A DNA stretch of 64,000 nt, from NCBI GenBank assembly GCA_001972305.1, contig BDDD01005663.1, positions 10,868 through 74,867 on the forward strand, written 5' to 3'. The translations under genes and the position numbers were made by a program. This DNA is from Cephalotus follicularis. Taxonomy: Eukaryota > Streptophyta > Magnoliopsida > Oxalidales > Cephalotaceae. Below are positions 10,840-22,609 of the stretch, piece after piece. Below the pieces are notes generated by a model that worked only from the letters and a program-made list of their open reading frames with translations, did no database searches and was not told where the DNA came from. Within the stretch, counting starts at the first letter, position 1; each line of letters begins with the position of its first letter.

Positions 10840-12244
10840 ATCTAGTTTTAACTAGTATATATTATTTTGACATTAGGGGTTTGTTTTTCGTTCCACTGAT
10901 TGTCATCTTGATATATAAAGAGTTTTTAAACCCGGAGCATGATTTAATTTTAATTAAAGAGAGAAACATGTTTAATTAATTGAGAGAATTATTAAACATG
11001 TGGGAGAAACAAAATTAAAATTGAAAGAGATTTTAATTAAAGGAGAAAAGAGAAATAAGAGAGAGAGAGACTTAATTTTAATTAAGTCAAAAATGCATTT
11101 GAAAAGTTTTTTTAATATCTCTCTCTTAATCTCTCTCACAATGTCTCCCTCACATTCTTTCCCAACGCATTCGTGCACCATAAGCCGAGGGTGAGACAAC
11201 GCGTTCAACGCGTCATGCGCAGGGGGTGCGCGTTTCGCCCGGGAAAGACCACGGTGCTTCGCGCTGGTGACCGGGAGATGGCGGGCGTCCTTCCCTGGTA
11301 AGTCTCCTTCCCTCTCTCTCCCGTTTTCTCCCCCTTTCTCCCTGTTTCTCTCTGGCGGTAGAATCACGTTTCTACCGACGCTGCTTCCTCCAGCATCTCT
11401 TTTCCACTGCCGTTGATCACAGTGGGTGGAGGCAATCCATGGCTCTATCCATTTTGATCTTTGTGTTGCGTTTCTCAGTCGTTTTTCGACTGTTTTGCGT
11501 TTGGTGAGTCAGCTGGGCTAGTTGACGCGTTGGGCTGCTGTGACTTGGCATTCCGCGCCAAGTCACACGAGTCTTGGGTTGGGGTGTGTCGGGCTGGTGT
11601 CGCTGAGCAGTTTGGAGGCTTGGCGGCCGCTGACGACGAACGGCGAGTCAACCCTGTGACTCACCGCCGGTAGTTTTCATCTTTCCAAGCTGAGTCTCGC
11701 TGAGTCTCGGCCACTGGTGCGTTCGTCGTGGTGTTGGCGTCCACATATGTCAAGGCCGTGCAATGACGAGTTGACCGAGACTCATTGAGTCCGAACTTAG
11801 TGAGTTGCCGCCTCTGGCTGCCGTGTTCCAGCGCGGTTCCGGGCGTGTCTCCTCCAGTTTCGGGTTGAGCAACATTTTTCGAGTCCGTTGGTGTCAAGAT
11901 CGGACCAAATGTGGACTGTCCGAAAACCGGCGGTGTTACCGGTGACCAGCATTTGCTACTGCAAGCGTGTAGCGGAAAAGTGGTGGAGCCTCCAACGTTG
12001 GTATGATTGCTTCGCCCTTACTTTTATTGTTACCGACGTGCGTTCGGTTTATCTTTATGTGCATGCTTATTTTTGGTTTTTAGTTCACTTGTTAATTAAA
12101 CGGAGATCCTAGGCTTTTCAATTTTGTACTAAGATGTAAATGTCGACCATGACTTTCAGTCTTGGTGCTTTTAAAAAATTTAAAATTATACAGACTTGCG
12201 TCCTAGGACCAAATCGACTGGGAACCCTTGCCAGGTTTCCAACA
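10840..12244 (+). mobile_element. Copia A second LTR copy (5'-truncated), next to the primer site
   Basis: Starts inside the LTR at the base equivalent to 8832 and runs to CCAACA at 12244, followed by the primer site. Its last ~450 bp match the 3' LTR better than the first copy does. It contains TATATAAAG (10912-10920). It lacks the two ~50-bp tandem duplications seen in the other copies. ORFs at 10972-11367 (-) and 11461-11673 (+) repeat those of the first copy almost exactly because the DNA is duplicated. Confidence 0.88.
10912..10920 (+). promoter_or_regulatory. TATA-box candidate in copia A LTR, copy 2
   Basis: TATATAAAG in the partial LTR nearest to the body. If this copy drives transcription, the RNA would start downstream of it and exclude the Athila fragment. 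Confidence 0.45.
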
Positions 12245-12246
12245 AG

Positions 12247-12258
12247 TGGTATCAGAGC
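12247..12258 (+). promoter_or_regulatory. Copia A primer-binding site
   Basis: TGGTATCAGAGC, two bases after the LTR end; matches plant initiator Met-tRNA. Confidence 0.95.
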
Positions 12259-13690
12259 GATCCGTTTAATTTCAATTGGACTTTAATTTTGGTTTTGGTG
12301 GCCATTTTGAAATAATTAAAATACCTGAAATTCTAGTTTAATTCCCTTCCCATGGTTGTTTTATAAAATAAATTTTTTGGGAAACTAGATTTTAAATAAT
12401 CTAGTGGGAGGTTTATTGGAGTGTCGGCGGAGTTGTGGTATTATTTCGATTGGCCATCAGAAATTGAAATTACTTGTGTTTATTTAAAGTCTATAGTGGA
12501 TGCAGATTTTCAATGTCTTATGCATGATGGCTGGTTATGGGACTGGACCTAGCTTTTGATTTCTTTTGTGGATGGTTTAATTTGCTTTGTTAACTTGTGC
12601 TTTTATTTGGTCTGTAATTTGGTTGCCTGCGAGCACCATTGATTCCTTATTTGTATTATTCTCTCTCTCCCTCCAATTTGTATTCTGTTCTTTATTTTTT
12701 AAATGTATTTTGAGAAATTTCTTTTTGTAAACAAAGAAGAGAAGAATAACAAAGGAGCTTGTAGAGGAAGATAAAGGAAGTTACAAGACCAAGTGAAGGC
12801 CATGTATGCGTGGTGCATTTTGTAATAACGTAGTTTTAAATAGTTCACCTAGGAGATCGAGTGGTCACATTGCCTTGTGTGATCACTCATAGATTTAGTT
12901 CTTGGCCACGCCATATTTATTTCTAAGTGGAAAATAGGTTGCATGAGATGGATGTTTTCTTTTTTGCAAATAATCCAAACAAGTCAAGCATGCTAAGCCG
13001 CTCAATTGGATTGGAAGATAAAATCAATCTAATTCACGGCATGGTAATATATAAAATTTGATGAGACCAAATTCCTTCAACTTGTGAAATAATAAGTCCA
13101 TAAGCGATGGGACATAAGGCTGTCCTGTCGTTGGCCTTCCATAATTTTCGTTGAATGGTGTGGACATATTGGGGATAGCACTGCCAAAGCAGAGGTCTCC
13201 TGTATGACCATTTCTGTTCAATTTCAGTGTGAGGTGCACTGGAAGGAAATAATCATGGTTTGGCACTCTGACAGACCAAAGTGTGTGGGCGTCAAAACGG
13301 GTTCATTTCTTTGAGGATTGTGGGTTTGGACTTATACCGGGGTCATACTATTGGCACGCCAAAGTTGTGGATTGTATGGACTGGGAGGCCACAATTTGTA
13401 TCGGATCTTACATTTTGGGCAAGAGGCCCTAATGTAAATATGGTGCTTTAAGCCTAACTATTCGCTATTGTGGTTTGTCATGACAATGATGAGATTATGA
13501 TAGGGCGGGATAGATTCGGATCCCCACTACGAGGCAAGAGGCTTCTCGAGTTCCACATTGGAGGTGTGGGATACGATTAGAATATCGGGAGGAGTCATAA
13601 TTACAAAAGACCAAGGATTATGGTAATAACATAAATAGAATGATCTGTTAATATTCTCTTTCTTTTTCCTCATATAGGTTGTTAGTTTTC
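12259..13690 (+). other. Copia A untranslated leader
   Basis: About 1.4 kb without a credible ORF. It is homologous in reverse to the leader of copia B (about 23840-24800) and more weakly to that of copia C (32200-33100), for example the segment around CTATTCTAATCGTATC in B and C. Leaders of this kind usually hold dimerisation and packaging signals; none can be pinned down here. Confidence 0.7.
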
Positions 13691-13769
13691 ACATACTTGA
13701 TTATATACTCAAATTGGCAAACAGCACAAACCAACATCAAAGACTTTTAACACTCCTAAACTTGAACAT

Positions 13770-14270
13770 ACATATTTCACTGAATCGAAATGCGTTTATC
13801 GTAACATTCTCACGAGCATGAGAGTTGCTCATGTCATGACTGAGATAATCCCGAGCTAGTGAACGATGTATCCGACCATCACAAGGCCATAGGGGCTTTA
13901 TGGTGGGACGACGATTATCGAGCTCGTTCCCTATCAATTGTTGGCATGTTGCCAAAATTCCACATGATCGGGTTATGCACTCACAAACCTTGTGTGCCAT
14001 GCTTACACAACTCGAGGGGTTGAATGGCACCCAGTCGAGGACTGTAAAGGTGGATTTTGACCAAGATAGGTCAGGGTCATCTGTGATGTCTTGATTTCCT
14101 ACTTGAATAATCTCAAGGGGATATAGAGCAAGTGAATCTAAGTTCCAAGGGTGAAAACCCAAGGAAGAGGCAGTTAGTGCAAAGGGATTCCATTCTAGAA
14201 AGGATCAAATGTTTTATATGGAGTTTCCCTACTTCCGTTGTGGGAAGCTGAGGCAATTGGAAGAGATATA
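13770..14270 (+). pseudogene. Copia A gag remnant
   Basis: Frame-switching translation recovers pieces aligned with copia B gag: ILTSMRVAHVMTEIIP (about 13790), WWDDDYRARSLSIVGML (about 13895), QSRTVKVDFDQDRSGS (about 14040) and a zinc-knuckle trace FRCGKLRQLE (about 14230) in which the first Cys is lost. The middle of gag is missing. Many stops; non-functional. Confidence 0.65.
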
Positions 14271-14354
14271 ATCTGTTCCTATAGTGCAAAGCAGGAAATA
14301 CCTTATGGTTAGGTACTTTCATGTTTTATCTAGTTTACAATGTAAGTTCAATTT

Positions 14355-14430
14355 TAGTAGTTGGCTCATATTGTGAGACTAAAATTTGTAACTCTTTGCA
14401 GATTGCTGAGAGACGCTAGACAGTTGAGAG
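14355..14430 (+). pseudogene. Copia A protease remnant
   Basis: VVGSYCETKICNSLQ aligns with the protease start of copia B (VVDSSCGNNICNSLQ). The catalytic Asp is replaced by Gly. The following 14430-14780 is AT-rich and holds no recognisable domain. Confidence 0.6.
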
Positions 14431-14784
14431 AGCTGACAAAGCTACGGACTGGCGCCATGGTGATGCATCGAGGATTCATATCTATGCAGTTGGCGTTTAT
14501 GAATTGTATATTTTTTGTAAATGGTTATGTAATAAAGATTTGATCTCTGTATATAAAGAACATTGTATGGAATTTTGTTTCTCTGTGATATATGTATAAG
14601 ATGAGCTGTAAGCTCAAATTGGTTGGTATAAATTCTTAGTCTTATACATTTCAATGTTCGAGTTAGTGCGAGAGGCATGTGGACAGAAGAGATCTATGTC
14701 TTATACAATTGCCATAACATTATATTAACAATTGAAAGGAACAAATTAATAAAAGATATAAATCTTTCATTATTATTGCATTGT

Positions 14785-15492
14785 TGATTAGGTCATCCTA
14801 GAGATGCTAGGAAAACACAATGGTTAAGGATGATCTATGAGGACATCCAGGACGTGTGGTCCTCTCCAACTTGTGCACCATGTGTGATTGGTGTGATGAC
14901 CAAATCTCCCTTCTCCGTGCGAGGAGATAGGATGGTGGACATATTAAGTTAAGTCCACACTGAAAGTAGTGAACCAATATCGGTTAATGCAAATGGAGAT
15001 TTTGACTACTTCAATACCATCATCAGTGTTTTATCACAATTTTGGGTAAGTGTTTCAAGAGGAAAAAAAGTCTAAAATCCTAAAAAAGAGTCGTGGATTT
15101 ATGACTAGAAGTAAATAATGGTAAGGTCCATTATGTCTTTTATACATCTTCCAAATCTTTTTCTGGGTAATGCACTACAGTTGGCAGAGCATATCCTAAT
15201 CCGGATTCCTTTGAAATTCATTCCCTCCGATATCGAGAGGATATCATATGATCATGGAGATCATAAATGGAGGAAACCCAGCCTAAACCGTTTGAGGGTT
15301 AAAGGCTGTTCAGTTTATATAAGAAGGCAAAAACCTTCTAAGCTGGAGGCACGATTGAGACGTTGCCAGTTTGTGGAATATTCTAAGATGTGCTTAGGAT
15401 ATTACTTCTACCATCCCTGCGAGCAAGTATGGTTTTATTTCGCGTACTGCAAAATTCCTAGAGAAGGAATACCTGTTTGCAGGAAGCAATGA
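14785..15492 (+). pseudogene. Copia A integrase remnant
   Basis: From about 14790 a decayed HHCC region (CAPCVIGVMTKSPF, both Cys kept) and HxESSEPISVNANGDF-like start of the core; then an open stretch 15118-15492 (124 codons) matching the C-terminal part (RKPSLNRLRVKGCSVYIRR, KLEARLRRCQFVEY, LGYYFYHPCEQVWF). Between them are stops and a deletion. Integrase would insert the cDNA into the genome; this one cannot. Confidence 0.75.
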
Positions 15493-15699
15493 GAGTTAGG
15501 TGAAACAAAGAGAGTTTCCACCAAGTAGAAACCCACAGGATGATAAGGAACTAGAAGTTTATTCTTCTAAAGACACAATTGGGAAATGATCCCAATCTGA
15601 GATAAAGTCTCGGTAAGGCACTCCTCTAGCTAGGAGATCAGGTAAAGGTTTTTGACAACGCTTGAGAAATAAGGTTTTCTCATTAAGGCACTGACAAAC

Positions 15700-17300
15700 C
15701 TAACGTCAGTGAGATGATGAGCCTGTCAGCTACCAGGAAGTAGTGAAGAGCACTGAATCCAGGACACGATAAGAGATCATGAATTCCGAAAATGACTCCA
15801 TATACGCCTACCAAGTGAGGGACTTGGTATACGCACCCGAAGGCTTAAAATCCTATCAGATGCAAGTAAATCTTCAAGAGGAAGATTGGCGTTAATGGTA
15901 AAGGTTGAAAACTTTTTTAAAGCGCAATTGGTCACGAAAGGATATACACTAAGACAAGAGGTCTGTATGCGGAGAACATTCTGACCAGTTGCAATGCTTT
16001 AGTCCATTCGGATTATGCTTGCTTTTGCTGCTCATTGTGATAATGAGCTATGACAAATGGATGTCAAGACAGTCTGCAAGAGTGAATATCTTGAAGAGGA
16101 CATCTTTATGTCCCAAACCCGAGATGTTTACATCCGAGGAGCATTCGTACAAGAGGTGCAAGATCCAAAGGTCTATGACCTTAAGAAAGCATCTTGTAGT
16201 TGAAATATCCATTTTGATTTTATCAAAGACATGGATAAGCCTAATGTCTACCAGAAACAGGATAACCCAGAAATCACTTCATTGGCGTTGTATGTAGAGG
16301 ACATACTACACATAGAGAATGATGTAGGTATGCTGAAGTACAGTTAAGAAAGAACTTCTCCACAAAGGATTTGGGAGAGGCTTTCTACGTTTTAGAGAAT
16401 GAAGATCTAAAGAGTAGATCGAGTAGATTGCTTGGACTTTCCCAAAGCCAGTACATCAGCAGAGTGCTGAAATGGTATGGAACGAATTCCATATATGGAT
16501 TACTGCCAATTAGCCAAGGAATTCACCTTTCCAAGAGGATGTCTTCTAAGACTTATGAGGAGAGGCCACGCATGAATAGACAACCTTATGCTTCGGCAAT
16601 ACGCTCCATCATGTATGCCATACTTTGTCCTGAGCCTGATGTCAATATGCTTAAGGGTCTAGCTAGTCGATTTCAGTCCAGTCCCTGTAAGAAACATGGG
16701 GACATAGTCAAGAGGATATAATGCCTGTGAAAGACTCATGATTATTTCTTGACACATGGAGAATATAGTAAATTGAGACATAAGAGTTGGGTTAACTCTA
16801 GTTTCAATTGTGATCCGGATGATCACAAATTCATTTCAGGATATGTGTTGAACCTGAATCGAAGTGCTGTGTGAGTGGGAGGAGTTTGTGGAAATCGAGG
16901 ACTACAAACTTCACCAGAGAATAAAAGTATGTTGCAACCTGTGATATCGGTTATGGTAGCTGGTTTGGCTGCGGATGTTCATTATGGAACTTTATGAGGT
17001 TCCTTCCATCATTGTCTAGTTGTGCATCATAGGGACGACGATGGGGCTTTACACAAACCTTGGAACCCAGGTCTCATTACCGCCCAAACATATACAACAA
17101 CGGTATCATATGATCATGGAGATCATAGATGAATATAACGTCTCAAGAGAGATGTTATTGAGGAAATATAGGAGACATTATGAGAGTAGATGTCACCATA
17201 GAGAGAGTCGCGCGAGAAGCAAACTTAACAGACCCACTAACCAAGGCCATGAGCAGTGCTAGAGTGCGATATGCTTAGGCTAGAGGTCTTCGTGGCTGGA
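15700..17300 (+). pseudogene. Copia A reverse transcriptase-RNase H remnant
   Basis: Scattered frames: SYQEVVKSTESR-like start (about 15730), MDVKTVCKSEYLEEDIFMSQ (about 16067), the catalytic YVDD box changed to YVED (about 16292), LLGLSQSQYISRVLKW (about 16430), PYASAIRSIMYA (about 16585), and RNase H end (PKHIQQRYHMIMEIIDE, then a PLTKAMSSA-like end near 17235). Every segment is interrupted. It is much more damaged than the same region in copia B, into which A inserted. Confidence 0.78.
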
Positions 17301-17304
17301 GGGC

Positions 17305-17316
17305 AAAGTGGGAGAT
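17305..17316 (+). promoter_or_regulatory. Copia A polypurine tract
   Basis: AAAGTGGGAGAT immediately before the TG of the 3' LTR; primer for plus-strand synthesis. Confidence 0.85.
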
Positions 17317-19990
17317 TGTTAGATTAGGGTGTCCCTGCAAGCCACGAGAAGGCTGCAGACATATGTTGTTGACATATGACACACTCCTGAATCGTACATT
17401 CTTAGTTCCATTCATGTTTCATTGTGCATTTTAAATAAAAGATTGTCATTTGGCTATATGTATTATCCCATACCGTCTCTACGGATCAGTTGATCACCAT
17501 GTCAACAGAATACACATATAGCGCCCTATCTGTAAAGGGTTGGATCTCGTGCATGAGAGGTTATGAGAATGAGATCCTTACTCCCTTGTGACAAAAGTTC
17601 CAAGTCATAGGTTCACTTTCTTAGGGCAATTGATGAACCACAAAGACTTGTCATGTTATGTTTGCTCCGAATGGTAAAGGAGGATGGATCATCTCATTGC
17701 CATTTGGATTTTACCCTAAAGCTGCTGCGGGGTGCGTGCAGAGGCACGGCACTGAATCGACCCACCATAGGTTATCTATTTGGAAAGTCAACACCTCTCT
17801 CAATAGAGTTCCTATTGTCGTGGTAGTGCTTAGTCAAAGGTGACTAGTAGATTACATGTGATTTACGTTGTATCGTTAGACCTGAGCGGTTGGCATACGT
17901 TGTGTAGTAACTGCTTGGCTTTGATTTCCACCTTCCCCAGCACTAGCCACGTGCTGGCAAAAGGGTTGTCTTTGGGCCTTGTGGGAGCTGCATTGAGATG
18001 TGTGGGCGAGTGCGCAAGATGGGATCGTCACACCCATGTTGAGGGTTATAGGCTCTATAACATTTGTGACCATTGAAGACTTAAAGTCCTGGCCAGGCAC
18101 TGGGAGATTGGTAGCGAGAGGTTTCCGGGGATATCTCCCATAGTCCCAGTGCGTTCATAGAATTATAGTTATCGCAGTTTTACCTAAGGGTAACATTTGT
18201 CCAAACCCTAGTCCGCAGTCGGAGCCAAGATGATGAATGATACGCGACACGCAAACCGATGACAATGATAAAGTACTGGGGAAGCGGTTAACGAATGATA
18301 GACGTGGTACTTTTTGTTCCACGAATCCAGGGGTGATTATAGATCACACTGGGACTATTAGCTGGATAGTCGTACCAGAACTCCAGGATGTTTTGAGAAA
18401 TTTATCATCGTATCGGAAATCCACCGGGGATTCGGGTCCCGCCTGATTATTGGAAAAGTGACGTATGTTGCCCACATGCTCGCTTGGTGGTAAATCTAGT
18501 TTTTAACCAGTATATATTATTTTGACATTAGTGGTTTATTTTTCGTTCCACTAATTGTCATCTTGATATATAAAGAGTTTTTAAAGCCGGAGCATGATTT
18601 AATTTTAATTAAAGAGAGAAACATGTTTAATTAATTGAGAGAATTATTAAACATGTATGAGAAACATGTTTAATTAATTGAGAGAATTATTAAACATGTG
18701 GGAGAAACAAAATTAAAATTGAAAAAGATTTTAATTAAAGGAGAAAGGAGAAACAAAATTTAAATTGAAAGAGATTTTAATTAAAGGAGAAAAGAGAAAT
18801 AAGAGAGAGAGAGACTTAATTTTAATTAAGTCAAAAATGCATTTGAAAAGTTTTTTTTAAATATCTCTCTCTTAATGTCTCTCACAATCTCTCCCTCACA
18901 TTCTCTCCCAGCGCATTTGTGCTCCATAAGCCGAGGGCGAGAGAACTCGTTCAACGCGTCATGCGCAGGGGGTGCGCGTTTCGGCAGGGAAAGACCACGG
19001 CGCTTCACGCTGGTGACCGGGGGATGGCGGGAGTCCTTCCTTGGTAAGTCTCCTTCCCTCTCTCTCCCATTTTCTCCCCCTTTCTCCCTGTTTCTCTCTG
19101 GCGCAGAATCGTGTTTCTGCCGCCGTTGCTTCCTCTGGTGTCTCTTTTCTACCACCGTTGATCACAGTGAGTTGTGCCAATCCATGGCTCTATCCATTTT
19201 GATATTTGTTTTGCGTTTCCCGATCGTTTTCTGGTCGTTTTTCTTTTGGTGAGTCAACTGGGCCAGTTGACCCATCGAGCTACTGTGACTTGGCGTTCCG
19301 CGCCGAGTAACGGTGAGTCTTGGGTTGGGGTGTGTCTGGCTGGTGCCGCTGAGCCGTTTGGTGGCTTGGCGGCCGCTGACGATGAACGACGAGTCAACCC
19401 CGTGACTCACCGTTGGTTGTTTTCGTCGTTCTAGGCCGAGTCGCGCCGAGTCTCGGCCACCGGTGCGTTCATCGTGGTGTTGGCGTCCACATATGTCATG
19501 GCCGATCAATGACGAATTGACCGAGACTCAATGAGTCCGAACTCAGTGAGTCACCACCTCTGGCCGCTGTGTTCCGGCTTGGTTCCGGGCATGTCCCCTC
19601 CAGTTTTGGGTTGAGCGATCGTTTTCAAGTCCGTTGGTGTCAATATCGGACCAAATGTGGACTGTCTGAAAACCGGCGGTGTTACCGGTGAACGGCATTT
19701 GCTACTGTAAGCGCATAGCGGCAAAGTGGTGGAGCCTCCAACGTTGGTATGATTGCTTCGCTCTTACTTTTATTGTTACCGACGTGTGCTCAGTTTATCT
19801 TTATGTGCATGATTGTTTTTTGTTTTTAGTTCGCTTGTTAATTAAACGGAGATCGTAGGCTTTTCAATTTGGTACTAAGATGTAAGTGTCGACCATGACT
19901 TTCAGTCTTGGTGTTTTTAAAAAATTTAAAATTATACATACTTGCGTCCTAGGACCAAATCGACTGGGAACCCTTGCTAGGTTTCCAACA
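17317..19990 (+). mobile_element. Copia A 3' LTR
   Basis: TGTTAGATTAGGG to TTTCCAACA, 2674 bp, followed by ATATC. It differs from the first 5' copy at several positions per 100 bp in its first ~170 bp, so the insertion is not very recent or the two ends were never identical. It contains both ~50-bp tandem duplications (18600-18800) and TATATAAAG at 18567-18575. Shadow ORFs (for example 18875-19252) show no domain. Confidence 0.92.
18567..18575 (+). promoter_or_regulatory. TATA-box candidate in copia A 3' LTR
   Basis: TATATAAAG, same context as in the 5' copies. From here transcription could read into copia B in antisense. Confidence 0.45.
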
Positions 19991-20740
19991 ATATCGCCAC
20001 TGCATATGTTTGGAGGCGTGGTAAGACCGGGGCTTCTTGGCCTATGCAACGACCACATTGTTGTGATAGTACACCATAACTGGATGGGAGATGGATGAAA
20101 CCACATCAAGTTTAGCCATGAACTTTCACATCCAAACATCTTCCTTTGCGGCATCAGAGGCTGCAATATACTCTTCCTAGGTGGTGGAGTTAGCACTCGT
20201 CTCCTGCTTTGAACTCCTCCAGCTCACAGCACCTCTGTTCACAACGAATACGAATCCTGAAACGGATTTGTGATTATCTGGATCACTCTTAAAACTAGAG
20301 TCTGTATAGCCCTCAAGTCTTGACTCACTATCTCCTCTATATGTCAAGAAGGTATCCTGAGTCCTTCTTAGGTATTTTAGAATCCTCTTGACAATTTCTC
20401 AGTGCTTCTCACCTGGTTCAGACTGAAATTGACTAGCCATCCCTAAGGCATAAGCGACATTAGGCCTAGTACATATCATGGCGTACATGATGGAGCCTAA
20501 AGCTGAAGCATAAGGATACCTACTCATGCGTGTCCTCTACTCAGAAGTCTGTGGAGACATCCTCTCGGAGAGGTGAATTCCTTGGCATTTGGTAATAGAC
20601 CACGTTTTCAATTCTCAATGCCATACCATTTCAGCACCTCATTGATGTACTGGCTTTGGGAGAACCCAAGCAACCTACTAGATCTATCTCTATAGATCTT
20701 TATACCCAATATTTAGGAAGTTTCTCCCAAATCCTTCATG
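19991..20740 (-). pseudogene. Copia B RNase H remnant
   Basis: Minus-strand pieces with stops: a GFVFVVNRGAVSW-like block, a SSKQETSANSTT-like block around 20200-20260, and SQYINEVLKW-like text around 20640. It continues across copia A into 7481-7660. RNase H would remove the RNA template during reverse transcription. Not functional. Confidence 0.7.
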
Positions 20741-20748
20741 GAGAAGTT

Positions 20749-21456
20749 CTAGGATAACCATACTTTAGTGGATTGTAACATACCTACATCATTCCCAATG
20801 AGTAGTATGTCGTCCACGCATAGTACCAAGAAAGTGATACATGGGTCACCTTGCTTCCGGTAGACACAAGGCTCATCTACGTTTTTTATGAAGCCAAAAG
20901 TTTTAATAGCCTCGTCAAAACAGATTTTCCAGCTACGGCATGCTTGCTTATGGCCGTAGATAGACCTTTGGAGCTTGCACACTCTGTGCGGATGCTCCTC
21001 GGAACTGAACCCCTCAGGTTGGGACATATAGATGTCCTCTTCAAGAAAGCCATTCAAGAAGGCTGTCTTGACATCCATTTGCCATATCTCATAATAGTAA
21101 TGAGCATTGATGTCAATAAGTTTTTGAATGGACTTAAGCATAACGATTGGTGAGAAAGTTTCGGTATAGTCAATCCCTTGTCGTCGCCTATACCCTTTCG
21201 CGACCATTCACTCTTTATAAGTTTCTATCTTACCATCGACGTGGATCCTCCTCTTGAAGATCCATTTGCAATCGATAGGGTTTACCCCTTCAGGTGCATC
21301 TACCAAGTTCCACACTTGGTTGGGGTACATGGACTCCATCTCAGATTTCATGGCTTCTAGCCATGCCCTGGAATCAGTGCTCTTCACTACTTCCTCGTAG
21401 CTGACAGGCTCATCATCATCGATGTCGTTGGTCAGTGCACTCCACGAGAAAATCAT
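20749..21456 (-). pseudogene. Copia B reverse transcriptase
   Basis: Two frames. 21456-21208 holds the N-terminal part (EEVVKSTDSRAWLEAM, WNLVDAPEGVNPIDCKWIFK); 21207-20749 holds YTETFSPIVMLKS, QMDVKTAFLNGFLEEDIYMS and LVLCVDDILLIGND. The catalytic box is CVDD instead of YVDD, keeping both Asp residues. A stop separates the two frames. Apart from this the RT is well preserved; the wording resembles Tork/Angela-type copia elements (from memory, lineage not verified). Confidence 0.85.
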
Positions 21457-22556
21457 ATCTCTCAGGCGTTGTCGAAACCTTGCTTGATCTCCTCATAAGA
21501 GGACCGCCTAACTGAGATCCCATCTCAGGTTGGGATCCGTCCCAAAAAATGTCTGTAGAGGGTTCCACCTCTAATTCCTCATTGTCCTGCGGGCTTTCAC
21601 CTGGTGGTAAATCTCTCAGTTCCACCTCACTCCCACAGCTTCCTGCAAGCAGGAACTCCCTCTCTAGGAATTTTGCATTGCGCAAGACAAAAATCTTTTG
21701 TTCGCTAGGATGGTAGAAATAATATCCTAAGCTCTCCTTAGGATAACCCACAAACCGGCAACGGTCCGATTGTGCTTCTAGCTTAGAAGGTTCCTACCTT
21801 CTAACATAAGCTGGACAGCCCCAAACTCTCAAATGGTTTAGGGTCGGTTTCCTCCTACAAAATACCTCGTAAGGTGTGGAAGGGACGGATATCAAAGGAA
21901 TCCGGTTTAGGATGTTCGCTGCCGCCATAATGAGATTGGAAGATCAGTAAAAGACATCATGGACTGGACCATATTCATCAAGGTTTGATTCCTCCTTTCG
22001 GATACACCATTATGTTGTGGTGTTCCTGGAGGTGTCCATTGAGAGAGAATTTTGTTATCTTTCAGATAACCCTGGAATTCAGCAGATAGGTATTCACCCC
22101 CTTAGTCCGACTGAAGTATTTTAATGGGCTTCCCTGTTTGCTTCTCTACTTATTTTCTGAATTCCTTGAACCTCTCAAAAGATTCAAACTTGTGTTTCAT
22201 TAGAAACACGTTCCCAAACTGGGATAGATCATCAGTGAAGGAAATGAAGTAGGGAAAACCTCCATGTGCACTGATCGACATAGGTTCGCAGACGTCGGTG
22301 TGGACAAGTCCCAATATGTCCTTTGCCCTTTCTCCTTCCCCGGGGAAGGGAGATTTGGTCATCGTGCAATGAAATATGGCTCACACGTTGAAAAGGACTC
22401 CACATCCTTGATGTCCAAAAGTCCATCCTTAACAAAGCGTGTTAGTCTAGCCTCGTTAGGATGACAAAATCCACAATGCCAAAAGTATGAAGGGCTTATA
22501 TCATTTATCTCTCTTTGTCTTTTATTATGAGTTCCTGTTTGAATTGTTAAGGCCAT
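21416..22556 (-). pseudogene. Copia B integrase
   Basis: Minus strand: HHCC zinc region at 22556-22365 (FWHCGFCHPNEARL ... STCEPYFIAR, second Cys of CxxC changed to Tyr), a frame break, then the start of the catalytic core at 22362-22150 (HTDVCEPMS, FTDDLSQFG), a decayed middle to about 21760, and the C-terminal part at 21751-21416 (YPKESLGYYFYHPSEQKIF). Several stops; non-functional. Confidence 0.82.
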
Positions 22557-22609
22557 TTGTTGATTAGTATTTAAAACTTATATTCCATTGTCTAAGTGCC
22601 CTGCACATA

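Larger units (their letters stand above)
7661..19990 (+). mobile_element. Copia A: complete but decayed Ty1/copia element with composite 5' LTR
   Basis: Flanked by the identical 5-bp duplication ATATC (7656-7660 and 19991-19995). 5' LTR region 7661-12244, primer site 12247-12258, leader, gag, protease, integrase, RT, RNase H remnants, purine tract 17305-17316, 3' LTR 17317-19990. It lies in the RNase H region of copia B. The 5' LTR region is 4.6 kb against 2.7 kb for the 3' LTR because of a captured Athila fragment and a partial LTR duplication. All coding regions are broken. Confidence 0.92.

Noticed and set aside
13024..13266. Similar ORFs at 13024-13266 (-) and 24269-24451 (+)
   Set aside because: Both are antisense to the leaders of copia A and B. 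Similarity is explained by homologous leaders; the frame is not kept in copia C.
13737..14162. 141-codon minus-strand ORF
   Set aside because: The + strand here aligns with copia gag pieces, so the minus ORF is a shadow.
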